DNA of 64,000 bases from Rhodopseudomonas infernalis (lineage in GTDB: Bacteria > Pseudomonadota > Alphaproteobacteria > Rhizobiales > Xanthobacteraceae), in assembly GCF_022271405.1 (NCBI RefSeq), contig NZ_JAJNAL010000012.1, forward strand, positions 80,702 through 144,701, given 5' to 3'. The notes beneath the pieces are model-generated. The model saw only the letters and a program-made list of their open reading frames with translations, was not told the origin of the DNA and made no database searches. Made by a program: the position numbers and the translations under genes. Every line of letters starts with the position of its first letter. Within the stretch, counting starts at the first letter, position 1. Of this stretch, positions 8,349-15,644 are shown in pieces.

Positions 8349-9286
8349 CGCGCGGCCTCCATCATCGCTTCGGTGTCGAGATGGACGCGGATCGCGAAGT
8401 CGGGGCACAGCCACTCGCACAGCCGGCAGCCGGTGCATTTCTCCGGCGCGGTCATGGTGGCGATGCGGTCGGCGTTCAGCGTCAGGCAACGCTCCGGGCA
8501 CAGCATGACGCAGATCTCGCAGCTCTTGCACCAGGCGTCGGTGATTTCGAGCCGCGCCGAATAATGCGCGTGCACCGGCACAGCTTTGGTCGCCGCGTCG
8601 TCCGGGGGCGTCGCGGTCTTCGCCTCGGCGATCCAGTTGCGGCCGAGTTCGAACGCCGCACTGTTCACCGCGATGGTCTTCTTCGGCACAAAGCTGGTGA
8701 CGGTCTTCTCCCACTCCGGCAGCTCGAATTCGAGCACGGTCGACAGCGCGCCGAGCAGCACGACGTTGGCGGCGCGGTCGTTGCCGAGTTCTTCGGCCAT
8801 CCGAGTGGCGTCTATCGCATAGGCTTCGGAGACGTAGGCCGAAACCTGCTCGGCGGTCTCGGTGGAGTAGCGCAGCGGCGCGCCGAGCCGGCGGTTGAGG
8901 CAGGCGAACGGCGGCACGATGCGCTTGGTGTCGCAGATGAACACGCCGGTGTCGCGCTTCAGATGGGGCAGCCAGCGCAGGCCCTCGGCCCATTCCAGCG
9001 CGATCAGCACGTCGGCCTCGCCCTTGGCAATGGTCGGCGACCACACTTTCGGCCCGAACCGGACGTGGCTGAACACGGTGCCGCCGCGCTTGGCCATGCC
9101 GTGGACTTCGCTCTGCTTGACCTCGAAGCCGTGCGCCTGCGCCAGCGACGCCAGCACCTTCGACACCATGATGACGCCCTGCCCGCCGACCCCGACGATC
9201 AGCACGTTGAAAGGTTCGGCCAGCGCCGCGTTGAAGGCGACGGGCTCGCTGTCTACATTCACGGCGATGTTGCTCTGCTCGTTCAT
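8345..9286 (-). CDS. iorB: IorB-like subunit fused to a two-cluster ferredoxin domain
   Basis: A 313-residue protein in two parts. Residues about 25-220 are an indolepyruvate oxidoreductase beta (gamma-like) domain with the VGVGGQG motif at 31-37. Residues about 241-313 are a KorD/PorD-type ferredoxin with eight cysteines, C253, C256, C259, C263 and C284, C287, C290, C294, predicted to bind two [4Fe-4S] clusters. Ordinary IorB proteins end after the first part. The next gene is the alpha subunit that normally follows a free-standing delta ferredoxin, so the fusion joins two enzymes. The start at 9284-9286 overlaps the iorA stop by four bases. The linker around residues 222-240 is alanine-rich and flexible. 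Confidence 0.88.
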   Translation of the reverse strand: MNEQSNIAVNVDSEPVAFNAALAEPFNVLIVGVGGQGVIMVSKVLASLAQAHGFEVKQSEVHGMAKRGGTVFSHVRFGPKVWSPTIAKGEADVLIALEWAEGLRWLPHLKRDTGVFICDTKRIVPPFACLNRRLGAPLRYSTETAEQVSAYVSEAYAIDATRMAEELGNDRAANVVLLGALSTVLEFELPEWEKTVTSFVPKKTIAVNSAAFELGRNWIAEAKTATPPDDAATKAVPVHAHYSARLEITDAWCKSCEICVMLCPERCLTLNADRIATMTAPEKCTGCRLCEWLCPDFAIRVHLDTEAMMEAAR

Positions 9287-11103
9287 AGCGTCACCGCCGG
9301 GCTCGCGATCTTGATGCAGTCGATGGTGCAGACCTGGGCGCACAGCGTGCAGCCGATGCACAGCGCCGGATCGATCTTGATCCGGTGGCGGCCCTCGAAC
9401 CATTCGTCGCTCCAGGTCAGCGCCGGGCAGCCGAGATTCATGCAGGACTGGCAGGCGGTGCACTGGCTGGCGTTGATCTCCAGCGGCGGCCCTTTGATCT
9501 TGATCGGATCAAGCACGCAGGGCCGGTTCGAGATCAGTACCGCGACGCCCCGATAGGCGATCGCTTCGCGCAGCGCCTGATGGGTGGCGGCGAGGTCGTA
9601 ACTATCGACCGTCTTGACCCATTGCACGCCGCAGGCGCGGATCAGCGCTTCGTAGTTGATCTGCGGCGCCGGATCGCCGCGCAACGTCTTGCCCGTGCCG
9701 GGATGTTCCTGGCCGCCGGTCATTGCGGTGATGTGATTGTCGAGCAGCATCACGGCGATGTTGGCCTGGTTGTAGACCGCGTCGATCAGCGCCGGGATGC
9801 CGGCGTGCAGGAAGGTCGAGTCGCCGATGGTGGCGACGACCGGCTTGGACTCGCCGGCCTTGGCCATGCCGACGGCGTTGCCGATCGACGAGCCCATCGC
9901 CACGCAGGTGTCGATGCCGCGCAGCGGATCGAGCACCGCCAGCGTGTAGCAGCCGATGTCGCCGGCGACACGGGCGCCGGAGGCGCGCACAGCCATAAAG
10001 CCCGAGGTGTGCGGGCAGCCGGCGCACAGCACCGGCGGGCGCACCACCGGCTCCGGCACCCAGGCATTGAGCGACGGCGGCGCCGGCAGGATGCCGGCCT
10101 GCACCAGACCGGCCCGCACCACTTCGGGCGAAAACTCGCCGGCGCGCGGGAAGAAGCGCTTGCCCTCGACCTTGATGCCGAGCGACGCGATCTCCTTCTC
10201 GATGATCGGCTCCAGCTCCTCGACCACGAAGACGCGCTCGACCGAGCCGCAGAAGTCGCGCAGCAATGGTTCAGGCAGCGGCCAGGAGGCGCCGAGCTTC
10301 AGCACGGTGGCGTTCGGCAGCACTTCACGGACATAAGGATAGCAGGTGCCGGCGGTGACGATGCCGAAGCTGGCGTCACCCTTCTCCCATTGGGAGATGC
10401 CCGAGACCGTGAAGTACTCCTTCAGCTTCGCCTCGCGCTCCAGCACTGCGACGTGACGGCCGCGGGCATGCGCCGGGATCATCACGTTCTTCGACGGCTT
10501 CTCCAGAAACACCCGCGGCGGCACCTCGCAGCGCAGACCGACCGAGACGGTGCTGCGGGTGTGCGACAGCCGCGTCGTGCTGCGCACGATCACCGGCGTG
10601 TCGAACTGCTCGGAGATATCGAAGGCGAGCTTAGTGAACTCGTAGGCCTCCTGCGCGTCGCTCGGCTCCAGAATGGGAAGCGTTCCGAGCAGGCCGTAGA
10701 TCCGGCTGTCCTGCTCGTTCTGCGACGAGTGGATGCCGGGATCGTCGCAGACGATCAGCACCAGCCCGCCATTGACGCCGATATAGGCGAACGACATCAG
10801 CGCGTCGGCGGCGACGTTGAGGCCGACATGCTTCATCGCGCACAGCGCGCGGGAGCCAGCGAACGAGGCGCCGATCGCGACGTCGAGCGCGACTTTCTCG
10901 TTGGTCGACCATTGCGCGTGCAGATCTTCGGCCGGATAGGTCCCGAGGTTTTCGAGGATCTCGGTACTTGGCGTCCCCGGATAGGCGGCGGCGACACGGA
11001 CGCCGGCTTCCCAGGCGGCACGGGCGATCGCCTCGTTACCGGTGAGCGGACGCAGCTCCTTCGGCTCGCTCACAGCCGTCGCGGCTTGCCAAGGTGTATG
11101 CAT
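9283..11103 (-). CDS. iorA: Indolepyruvate ferredoxin oxidoreductase, alpha subunit
   Basis: A 606-residue subunit that oxidatively decarboxylates arylpyruvates (from tryptophan, phenylalanine or tyrosine) to arylacetyl-CoA. The N-terminal half carries the pyrimidine-binding domain (AAYPGTPSTEI). The central part has the thiamine motif GDSTFLHAG...LLDNHITAMTGGQ. The C-terminal 70 residues hold two cysteine clusters (CTACQSCMNLGCP and CIGCTLCAQVC) for two [4Fe-4S] centres. It heads the operon iorA-iorB-alpha-beta-gamma-paaK-livHMGF. The leader has an unusual G-run ribosome binding site (GGGGGGAG) about ten bases before the ATG. Confidence 0.93.
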   Translation of the reverse strand: MHTPWQAATAVSEPKELRPLTGNEAIARAAWEAGVRVAAAYPGTPSTEILENLGTYPAEDLHAQWSTNEKVALDVAIGASFAGSRALCAMKHVGLNVAADALMSFAYIGVNGGLVLIVCDDPGIHSSQNEQDSRIYGLLGTLPILEPSDAQEAYEFTKLAFDISEQFDTPVIVRSTTRLSHTRSTVSVGLRCEVPPRVFLEKPSKNVMIPAHARGRHVAVLEREAKLKEYFTVSGISQWEKGDASFGIVTAGTCYPYVREVLPNATVLKLGASWPLPEPLLRDFCGSVERVFVVEELEPIIEKEIASLGIKVEGKRFFPRAGEFSPEVVRAGLVQAGILPAPPSLNAWVPEPVVRPPVLCAGCPHTSGFMAVRASGARVAGDIGCYTLAVLDPLRGIDTCVAMGSSIGNAVGMAKAGESKPVVATIGDSTFLHAGIPALIDAVYNQANIAVMLLDNHITAMTGGQEHPGTGKTLRGDPAPQINYEALIRACGVQWVKTVDSYDLAATHQALREAIAYRGVAVLISNRPCVLDPIKIKGPPLEINASQCTACQSCMNLGCPALTWSDEWFEGRHRIKIDPALCIGCTLCAQVCTIDCIKIASPAVTL

Positions 11104-11364
11104 CGAGAGCTCCCCCCAAGCGCACGCCGCCGCGGCGATTAGAACTGCTGTAAAGGGGCCCTGTTTCCCAAATTTACCTTCTGTCGTATTTGCGCTAAGT
11201 CAACGGGCATGCCGATCGTACTGGTCTCTACGACGACGGACTAATCGTCCGCGACCGTTATTTGTGCTGAGTGTTATCAGTGCACTGCAAGATAGCTCCG
11301 TGCTAATCAGGAATCGATCGCAACGCGATCGCACAGTTGAACTTTGGTTGGTGGTGAGGACGCA
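11104..11364. promoter_or_regulatory. Divergent promoter region between iorA and a small membrane protein gene
   Basis: No gene is seen in these 261 bases. On the minus strand TTGACT (about 11197-11202) followed by TAAATT about 19 bases on could be a weak housekeeping promoter for the iorA operon. A perfect inverted repeat CGATCGC-AAC-GCGATCG at 11315-11331 lies 34 bases before the plus-strand gene at 11365 and may be an operator. Both are read by eye. Confidence 0.35.
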
Positions 11365-11631
11365 ATGACGACGGTCCCCGATAAGCATGTCGAAGCGCGG
11401 ATGGCCCGGATCGAGGCCGCGGTGCAGCGGATGCAGCTCTTCATCGTGATGGTGGTCGGCATCGTCGCGATCCTGTGGTGCCTCGACCTCGCCGTGCGGC
11501 TCAATCCCGATCCGGACTCGGCCGCCTGGTTCTATGGCGGCCAGGCGATCGCCGCGGTGATCGGCATGGCGATCGCGTTCGCGTCCGCCAAGCTGATCGG
11601 CTATCCGCTGCAGGTTCTGCAGCGCGCGTAG
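11365..11631 (+). CDS. Small membrane protein of unknown function
   Basis: An 88-residue protein with an N-terminal amphipathic helix and two hydrophobic segments (about residues 25-45 and 57-77). The second ends in a GYPLQVLQ tail. The ATG at 11365 follows GGTGAGG by a good spacing and is preferred over a GTG/ATG further up. The N-terminal helix is rich in heptad-like charged and hydrophobic residues, so it could self-associate. No family is recognised. It stands alone between the iorA operon and the CHAD gene, with 99 bases before the next start. Confidence 0.7.
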   Translation: MTTVPDKHVEARMARIEAAVQRMQLFIVMVVGIVAILWCLDLAVRLNPDPDSAAWFYGGQAIAAVIGMAIAFASAKLIGYPLQVLQRA

Positions 11632-11730
11632 CGGGTTTGTTGACCGCGCGCGCGACGATTTTTCACGGGGCGGCGCGTCGCGCGAGGACCCATTTCGGCC
11701 GGAAAGCTGCTAGACTGTGAACGCGGATGG

Positions 11731-12750
11731 GTGCCGCTGCGGGTTGATATGCGTCGAGTTGTCAAGAAAGCTGTGGCTGCTCCGCGCGTTGCGGGGCACA
11801 AGACGGCCGTCAAATCTGCGCGTGCCACGGCCCGCCAGCCAGTCTCCGACTCCATTTCCCTCACGGCGAACAGCACGACAACCGACGCGTTCAAGACGAT
11901 CGCTGCCGCACTTCTCGCGCGGATCGCCTCGCAAAAGCCGGGCGTCGCGCAGCACGACCCGACCGCCGTGCACCAAATGCGGATCGCGCTTCGACGCATG
12001 CGGGTGGTGATCACGATCTTCGCTCCGCTGGTGCACGGCCCCGAGACCGAGCGACTGAAACGCGAGCTGAAATGGCTGACCGGACGGCTGGGCCCGGCGC
12101 GCGACCTGCACCTGATGGATCTGAAGCTGCGGGAGACAGACGGCGCCGGCTCGCCGGCGTTCCGCAAGCGCGTCGCGGCCGACCGCGCCAGCGCCTTCGC
12201 CACCGCGGGCCGCGCTGTCACCGACAAGCGCTTCGACAAGCTGCTGGCCGATTTGCAGCAGTGGGTCGAGGCGGCGGGCCAGGCGCAGACCGCGCAGGAG
12301 GTGCCGGCCAGGGCCAAGACGTTCGCAAAACGCACGCTGAAGCGCCGCGCCAAACGGCTGATCCGCAAACTCGATCGGTTGGACGAGCTGAACGACGAAC
12401 AGCGCCACCGGGTGCGGATCGCCGCCAAGAAGCTGTACTACACGGCCGGCTTCTTCGAGGGCCTGTTCGACGGGCATAAGAGCGCTAAGCCGCTGGCGAA
12501 GTTCAGCAAGCGCCTGAAGAAGCTGCTGGACGCACTTGGCGCGCTCAACGACGCAGCTGTGCAACGCGACCTGGCGACGAACGTTGCGAACCGATCGGGG
12601 CTGAGCGCCAAGGGCGATGGCAAGGTCAAGCAAGCCGCTAAGGAGGCCGCCGAGGATCTGGCAGCCGGCGGCGACAGCCGCGATGCTCAACTCAAGGCCG
12701 CGCTGAAAGTGGCCCGACGGCTTGCGGATGCTCCGATTTTCGGGGATTGA
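11731..12750 (+). CDS. CHAD-domain protein
   Basis: A 339-residue (GTG start) or 333-residue (ATG at 11749) alpha-helical protein. CHAD domains are positively charged helical bundles with conserved histidines that bind inorganic polyphosphate. The first repeat shows VHQMRIALRRMRV near residue 86, and the second shows HRVRIAAKKLYY in the C-terminal half, the paired HxxR/K signatures of the family. An arginine- and lysine-rich tail of about 35 residues precedes the domain. The protein is very basic throughout, as expected for polyphosphate binding. No polyphosphate kinase or CYTH-domain gene is adjacent. It may be co-transcribed with the membrane-protein gene 18 bases downstream. Confidence 0.88.
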   Translation: MPLRVDMRRVVKKAVAAPRVAGHKTAVKSARATARQPVSDSISLTANSTTTDAFKTIAAALLARIASQKPGVAQHDPTAVHQMRIALRRMRVVITIFAPLVHGPETERLKRELKWLTGRLGPARDLHLMDLKLRETDGAGSPAFRKRVAADRASAFATAGRAVTDKRFDKLLADLQQWVEAAGQAQTAQEVPARAKTFAKRTLKRRAKRLIRKLDRLDELNDEQRHRVRIAAKKLYYTAGFFEGLFDGHKSAKPLAKFSKRLKKLLDALGALNDAAVQRDLATNVANRSGLSAKGDGKVKQAAKEAAEDLAAGGDSRDAQLKAALKVARRLADAPIFGD

Positions 12751-12768
12751 CCGCGCAGCTCTCGATCC

Positions 12769-13623
12769 TTGTCATGGCACGTCGTCTTCACGCGAACCGG
12801 GACCGCTTCGCTCGATCACGCTATAATGGACCGCATGCAGCCTGATCCGCACACGCTCGTCGATGCCACGACGACCTCGCGCTTCGCCGTAACCCGGCGT
12901 TGGCTGGCGCGTGCCTCAGGCTGGGCCGCGAAAGCGACGTTCCGAATCAAACGCGGGAGCCCGGAGCTGACCATCGCGGAGCTCGGCAAGAGCTGGCAGT
13001 TGACCGAATTGCAGCGCACCGCGCTGCAGCAGCTCGGCGCCGCCAAGCCGGGCGCGGCGTTCATCGACGAGAAAGTCGGTGATATGAACCGGGCCGCACT
13101 CCACCGCTCCGCCTTCGTGCTCAATGCCGCGACGCATCTGTTGTTCGTCGATCTCGGCGCGCAGCTGCTGTTGTCGCTGTGGGAGCTGAAGGCCGCGCTG
13201 GTGATCGGCAATCTTCTCCTGGCGTTGCTGGCGCATTGGCAGATGCGCACGCATTTCCGCGCACTATTGGCCGGGCCGCGGGCGCTGCCGAAGAAGCGGC
13301 GGATGTGGGGGCTGTTGTCCAATCCGCGCTACAACAAGGCGGTGAAGAAGAGCTCCAAGCCCTATGCGCGCAGTGCCTGGAAGGAGCAGACGCTGTACCG
13401 CACCGCGTATTTCGGCAATGCGTTGCTGATCTTCCTCGGCTCGCAGTTCATCCTGCCACCAGAGCGACTGATCTTTCCGTTCGGCTTCCTGATCGGCAAG
13501 ATCACCGGGCTGATCACCACGATCGTCGTGTTGTTCGACGGTTGGCGCGGCATCCGCGCCGGCGACGACGCGCGCCTCGCCCGCGAACGCGAAGTTTCGG
13601 TGTATCGAAATCTGAAGATCTGA
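12769..13623 (+). CDS. Polytopic membrane protein of unknown function
   Basis: A protein of up to 284 residues; ATGs at 12826 and 12835 are plausible shorter starts. It has four hydrophobic segments: roughly residues 120-137 and 142-156, then two near 215-232 and 240-258. Between them is a strongly basic cytoplasmic-type loop rich in lysine and arginine. It ends in a short charged tail. No family motif is recognised. It follows the CHAD gene in the same direction and may share its transcript, so a link to polyphosphate or membrane charge is possible but unproven. Confidence 0.6.
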   Translation: MSWHVVFTRTGTASLDHAIMDRMQPDPHTLVDATTTSRFAVTRRWLARASGWAAKATFRIKRGSPELTIAELGKSWQLTELQRTALQQLGAAKPGAAFIDEKVGDMNRAALHRSAFVLNAATHLLFVDLGAQLLLSLWELKAALVIGNLLLALLAHWQMRTHFRALLAGPRALPKKRRMWGLLSNPRYNKAVKKSSKPYARSAWKEQTLYRTAYFGNALLIFLGSQFILPPERLIFPFGFLIGKITGLITTIVVLFDGWRGIRAGDDARLAREREVSVYRNLKI

Positions 13624-13687
13624 CGCGGCCTCGCTATCACGAGAGCGTTGCGTCCGACAGGGACACCTAGAACGGCCTCACGCTGAG

Positions 13688-13831
13688 CTAGCGCATTTCG
13701 GACTGCTTCGCCTTCTCCGCCTCTCGCTTCCGATCCAGCCGTTTGCCTTGCCATTCCAGCACAAGCCAGCTGCCGGCAAACATGGCGAGGATCAGGATTT
13801 CGAAGTAGTTGAAGGCGCTGTCGCTGTTCAT
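13688..13831 (-). CDS. 47-residue single-pass membrane protein, downstream paralogue
   Basis: The minus strand encodes a 47-residue protein from the ATG at 13829-13831 to a TAG at 13688-13690. Residues about 8-25 form one hydrophobic helix containing GSWLVLEW. It is followed by QGKRLDRKREAEKAK, a charged amphipathic tail. The same plan, including LE-x-QGKRLDR, recurs in the gene immediately upstream, so the two are tandem paralogues. The ATG overlaps the stop of that gene by four bases. No known family is recognised. The paired conservation and the translational overlap argue that this is a real gene despite its size. Confidence 0.75.
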   Translation of the reverse strand: MNSDSAFNYFEILILAMFAGSWLVLEWQGKRLDRKREAEKAKQSEMR

Positions 13832-13962
13832 TGCGGGCGATCCTTGTCGCGTTCGGCGCGGGCGCGGTCGAGGCGTTTGCCTTGGCGCTCGAGGATCAGC
13901 CAGCCGCCGATCAAGCAGGCGAACACCAGGATCAATTCGATCAGGCCGTAATAGTTCTCCAT
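13828..13962 (-). CDS. 44-residue single-pass membrane protein, upstream paralogue
   Basis: A 44-residue protein from the ATG at 13960-13962. A hydrophobic helix covers residues about 7-24 (LIELILVFACLIGGWLIL). It is followed by ERQGKRLDRARAERDK, matching the tail of the next gene. GGAGGCGGCC precedes the ATG and supplies a ribosome binding site. The hemF stop lies only 26 bases upstream, so both microproteins probably share the hemF transcript. The size and layout resemble CcoQ-like or other small subunits of membrane enzymes, but no function can be assigned from sequence. Confidence 0.75.
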   Translation of the reverse strand: MENYYGLIELILVFACLIGGWLILERQGKRLDRARAERDKDRPQ

Positions 13963-13988
13963 GGCCGCCTCCGGCAGCTACTCGGGGT

Positions 13989-14891
13989 TCAGCTCCAGCT
14001 CACCAGCGGCGGCATCGAGCTCATGATGGTTTCGGTGTTGCCGCCGGTCTGCAGGCCGAACATCGTGCCTTTATCGTACAAGAGGTTGAACTCGACATAG
14101 AGGCCGCGGCAGGCGAGCTGCTGGGCGCGCTCCTGCTCGGTCCACGGCTCGACCATGCGCTTGCGCACGATCTTCGGATAGATGTCGAGCAGCGCCGAGC
14201 CGACGTCGCGGGTGAAGGCGAAGTCGCGTTCGAAATCGCCGCTGTTGAGGTGATCGTAGAAGATGCCGCCGACGCCGCGTGCGGTGCCGCGATGCGGCAG
14301 GAAGAAGTAGGTGTCGGCCCATGGCTTGAACTTGGCGTAGTAGGTCGGGTCGTGCGCGTCGCACGCGGCCTTCATGGCGGCGTGGAAGATTGCCGCGTCC
14401 TCGGCCTCCTGGCTGCGCTGCTCGGGCAGCATCGGCGTGAGATCCGCGCCGCCGCCGAACCAGCCCTGCGACGTCGACAGAAAGCGCGTGTTCATGTGCA
14501 CGGTCGGCACGCGCGGGCTGCGCGGATGCATGATCAGGCTGATGCTGGTCGAGACGTAGTCGCGGGTCACGCCGTCGCCGGGCAGGTTCTTGGCCATCTC
14601 GGGCGTCAGCGTGCCGTTGGCCGACGAGGTGTGAATGCCGATCTTCTCGAACAGCCGTCCGTTCGTCAGAAAGCCGCCGACCCCGCCGCCGGCGCCGGTC
14701 TTGCGCTGCCACGGCTTGTAGCTGAAGGTCGCGGGCTCGCCGGGAAACAGCTCGGCCGGCGCCTCGCGCTCCAGCGTCTCGATCTCGGCGCAGATCCGGT
14801 CGCGCAGGCCTTCGAACCAAGCCCGCGCGCGGCTGCGCCGGTCCTCGATATGGCCATCGGGTGCGGTGGCCAGGTCGGTATCAATTGTCAT
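13989..14891 (-). CDS. hemF: Oxygen-dependent coproporphyrinogen III oxidase
   Basis: A 300-residue cytosolic enzyme that uses O2 to convert coproporphyrinogen III to protoporphyrinogen IX in haem and bacteriochlorophyll synthesis. Family motifs are clear: the glycine-rich GAGGGVGGF near residue 67, VHMNTRF, the FGGGADLTP loop, and YYAKFKPWADTYFFLPHR. The C-terminus has the EFNLLYDKGT segment. The ATG at 14889-14891 gives the usual length; the 33-codon extension above it is low in family likeness. Its place near crt and bch genes fits a role in pigment supply under micro-oxic conditions. Two microprotein genes follow. Confidence 0.95.
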   Translation of the reverse strand: MTIDTDLATAPDGHIEDRRSRARAWFEGLRDRICAEIETLEREAPAELFPGEPATFSYKPWQRKTGAGGGVGGFLTNGRLFEKIGIHTSSANGTLTPEMAKNLPGDGVTRDYVSTSISLIMHPRSPRVPTVHMNTRFLSTSQGWFGGGADLTPMLPEQRSQEAEDAAIFHAAMKAACDAHDPTYYAKFKPWADTYFFLPHRGTARGVGGIFYDHLNSGDFERDFAFTRDVGSALLDIYPKIVRKRMVEPWTEQERAQQLACRGLYVEFNLLYDKGTMFGLQTGGNTETIMSSMPPLVSWS

Positions 14892-14976
14892 CGTGTCATC
14901 CGTTGCGCGTTCCCCTGTTACCGGTATCACGTCACGGGCGTCGATTCGAGAGCTTTGAGACCTGTCGCCGTAGGCC

Positions 14977-15366
14977 CTACGGCGCTGCACCGACGACCAT
15001 TGCGGCGCCGAGCGATGGCGCGAGCCCGAGGCCGAGCAGCGCGATCGTCGCCGACAGCACGGCCGATGCCGTCAGGATCAGCAGCAACCGGTGCGGCGCA
15101 TAGGCATGGATGGCCGCCATCAGGATGACCGCAGCCATCGCGTAGCAGCTCCAATAGATCGGGCCGAGCTGAAGGTCGCCGCCGATCGCCGCAGCGCCGG
15201 ACAGTGCGACGCAGGCCGCGGCGATGATGCGGAGGATCGTGCACCGGGCGTGCCCGCCGGCGCCCGCTCGCCATCGCGCGGGCCACGCATGGACGTGGCG
15301 ATGCATCGTGAGGCTGACGAGGCCGAGGCCCGTCAGCATCAGCAGCGAGGACAGCAGCCCCTTCAT
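14977..15366 (-). CDS. DUF3325 membrane protein
   Basis: A 129-residue protein with four hydrophobic helices and an HRHVHAWPAR loop after the first helix. This arrangement matches the DUF3325 family, which almost always sits behind TonB-dependent siderophore receptors with PepSY and DUF3649 genes. The ATG at 15364-15366 overlaps the DUF3649 stop by four bases. It is the last gene of the four-gene iron operon. The molecular role is unknown; a part in moving or reducing iron across the inner membrane is inferred from context. Confidence 0.75.
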   Translation of the reverse strand: MKGLLSSLLMLTGLGLVSLTMHRHVHAWPARWRAGAGGHARCTILRIIAAACVALSGAAAIGGDLQLGPIYWSCYAMAAVILMAAIHAYAPHRLLLILTASAVLSATIALLGLGLAPSLGAAMVVGAAP

Positions 15367-15644
15367 CTGCCCAACCAGATCGCGGCGATCAGCAGCGCGA
15401 TCGACAGAGCGAGATGGCGGCACATCCGCCTCACATCGCGGGCGCCGAACGCATACAGCACGACGATCGTGAAGACGGCGAACGAGACAAGCGATGTCCA
15501 CAGAATGGCTTCGGTGCGCTCCAGCGGCAGCCACAACGGCACCGCGCCGGCAAACAGATAGGCCACCGCGTAGCCGCCGGGAACGGCGGCGACGAGGCGA
15601 ACCGCAAGGGAGGTCGCGCCGCGACGCGCAGCAGGACGGCTCAT
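15363..15644 (-). CDS. DUF3649 membrane protein
   Basis: A 93-residue protein with three hydrophobic segments, of the DUF3649 type. It starts at the ATG at 15642-15644, which overlaps the stop of the PepSY gene, and ends overlapping the DUF3325 start, so all three are translationally coupled. The motif GGYAVAYLFAGAVPLWLPL is typical of the family. These small proteins accompany PepSY transmembrane proteins in siderophore-iron operons. Their biochemical job has not been defined. Confidence 0.75.
   Translation of the reverse strand: MSRPAARRGATSLAVRLVAAVPGGYAVAYLFAGAVPLWLPLERTEAILWTSLVSFAVFTIVVLYAFGARDVRRMCRHLALSIALLIAAIWLGR

Noticed and set aside
9385..11142. Plus-strand open frame of 585 codons
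   Set aside because: It is antisense to iorA, whose motifs are intact, and is rich in Arg, His and Asp as expected of a GC-rich shadow.
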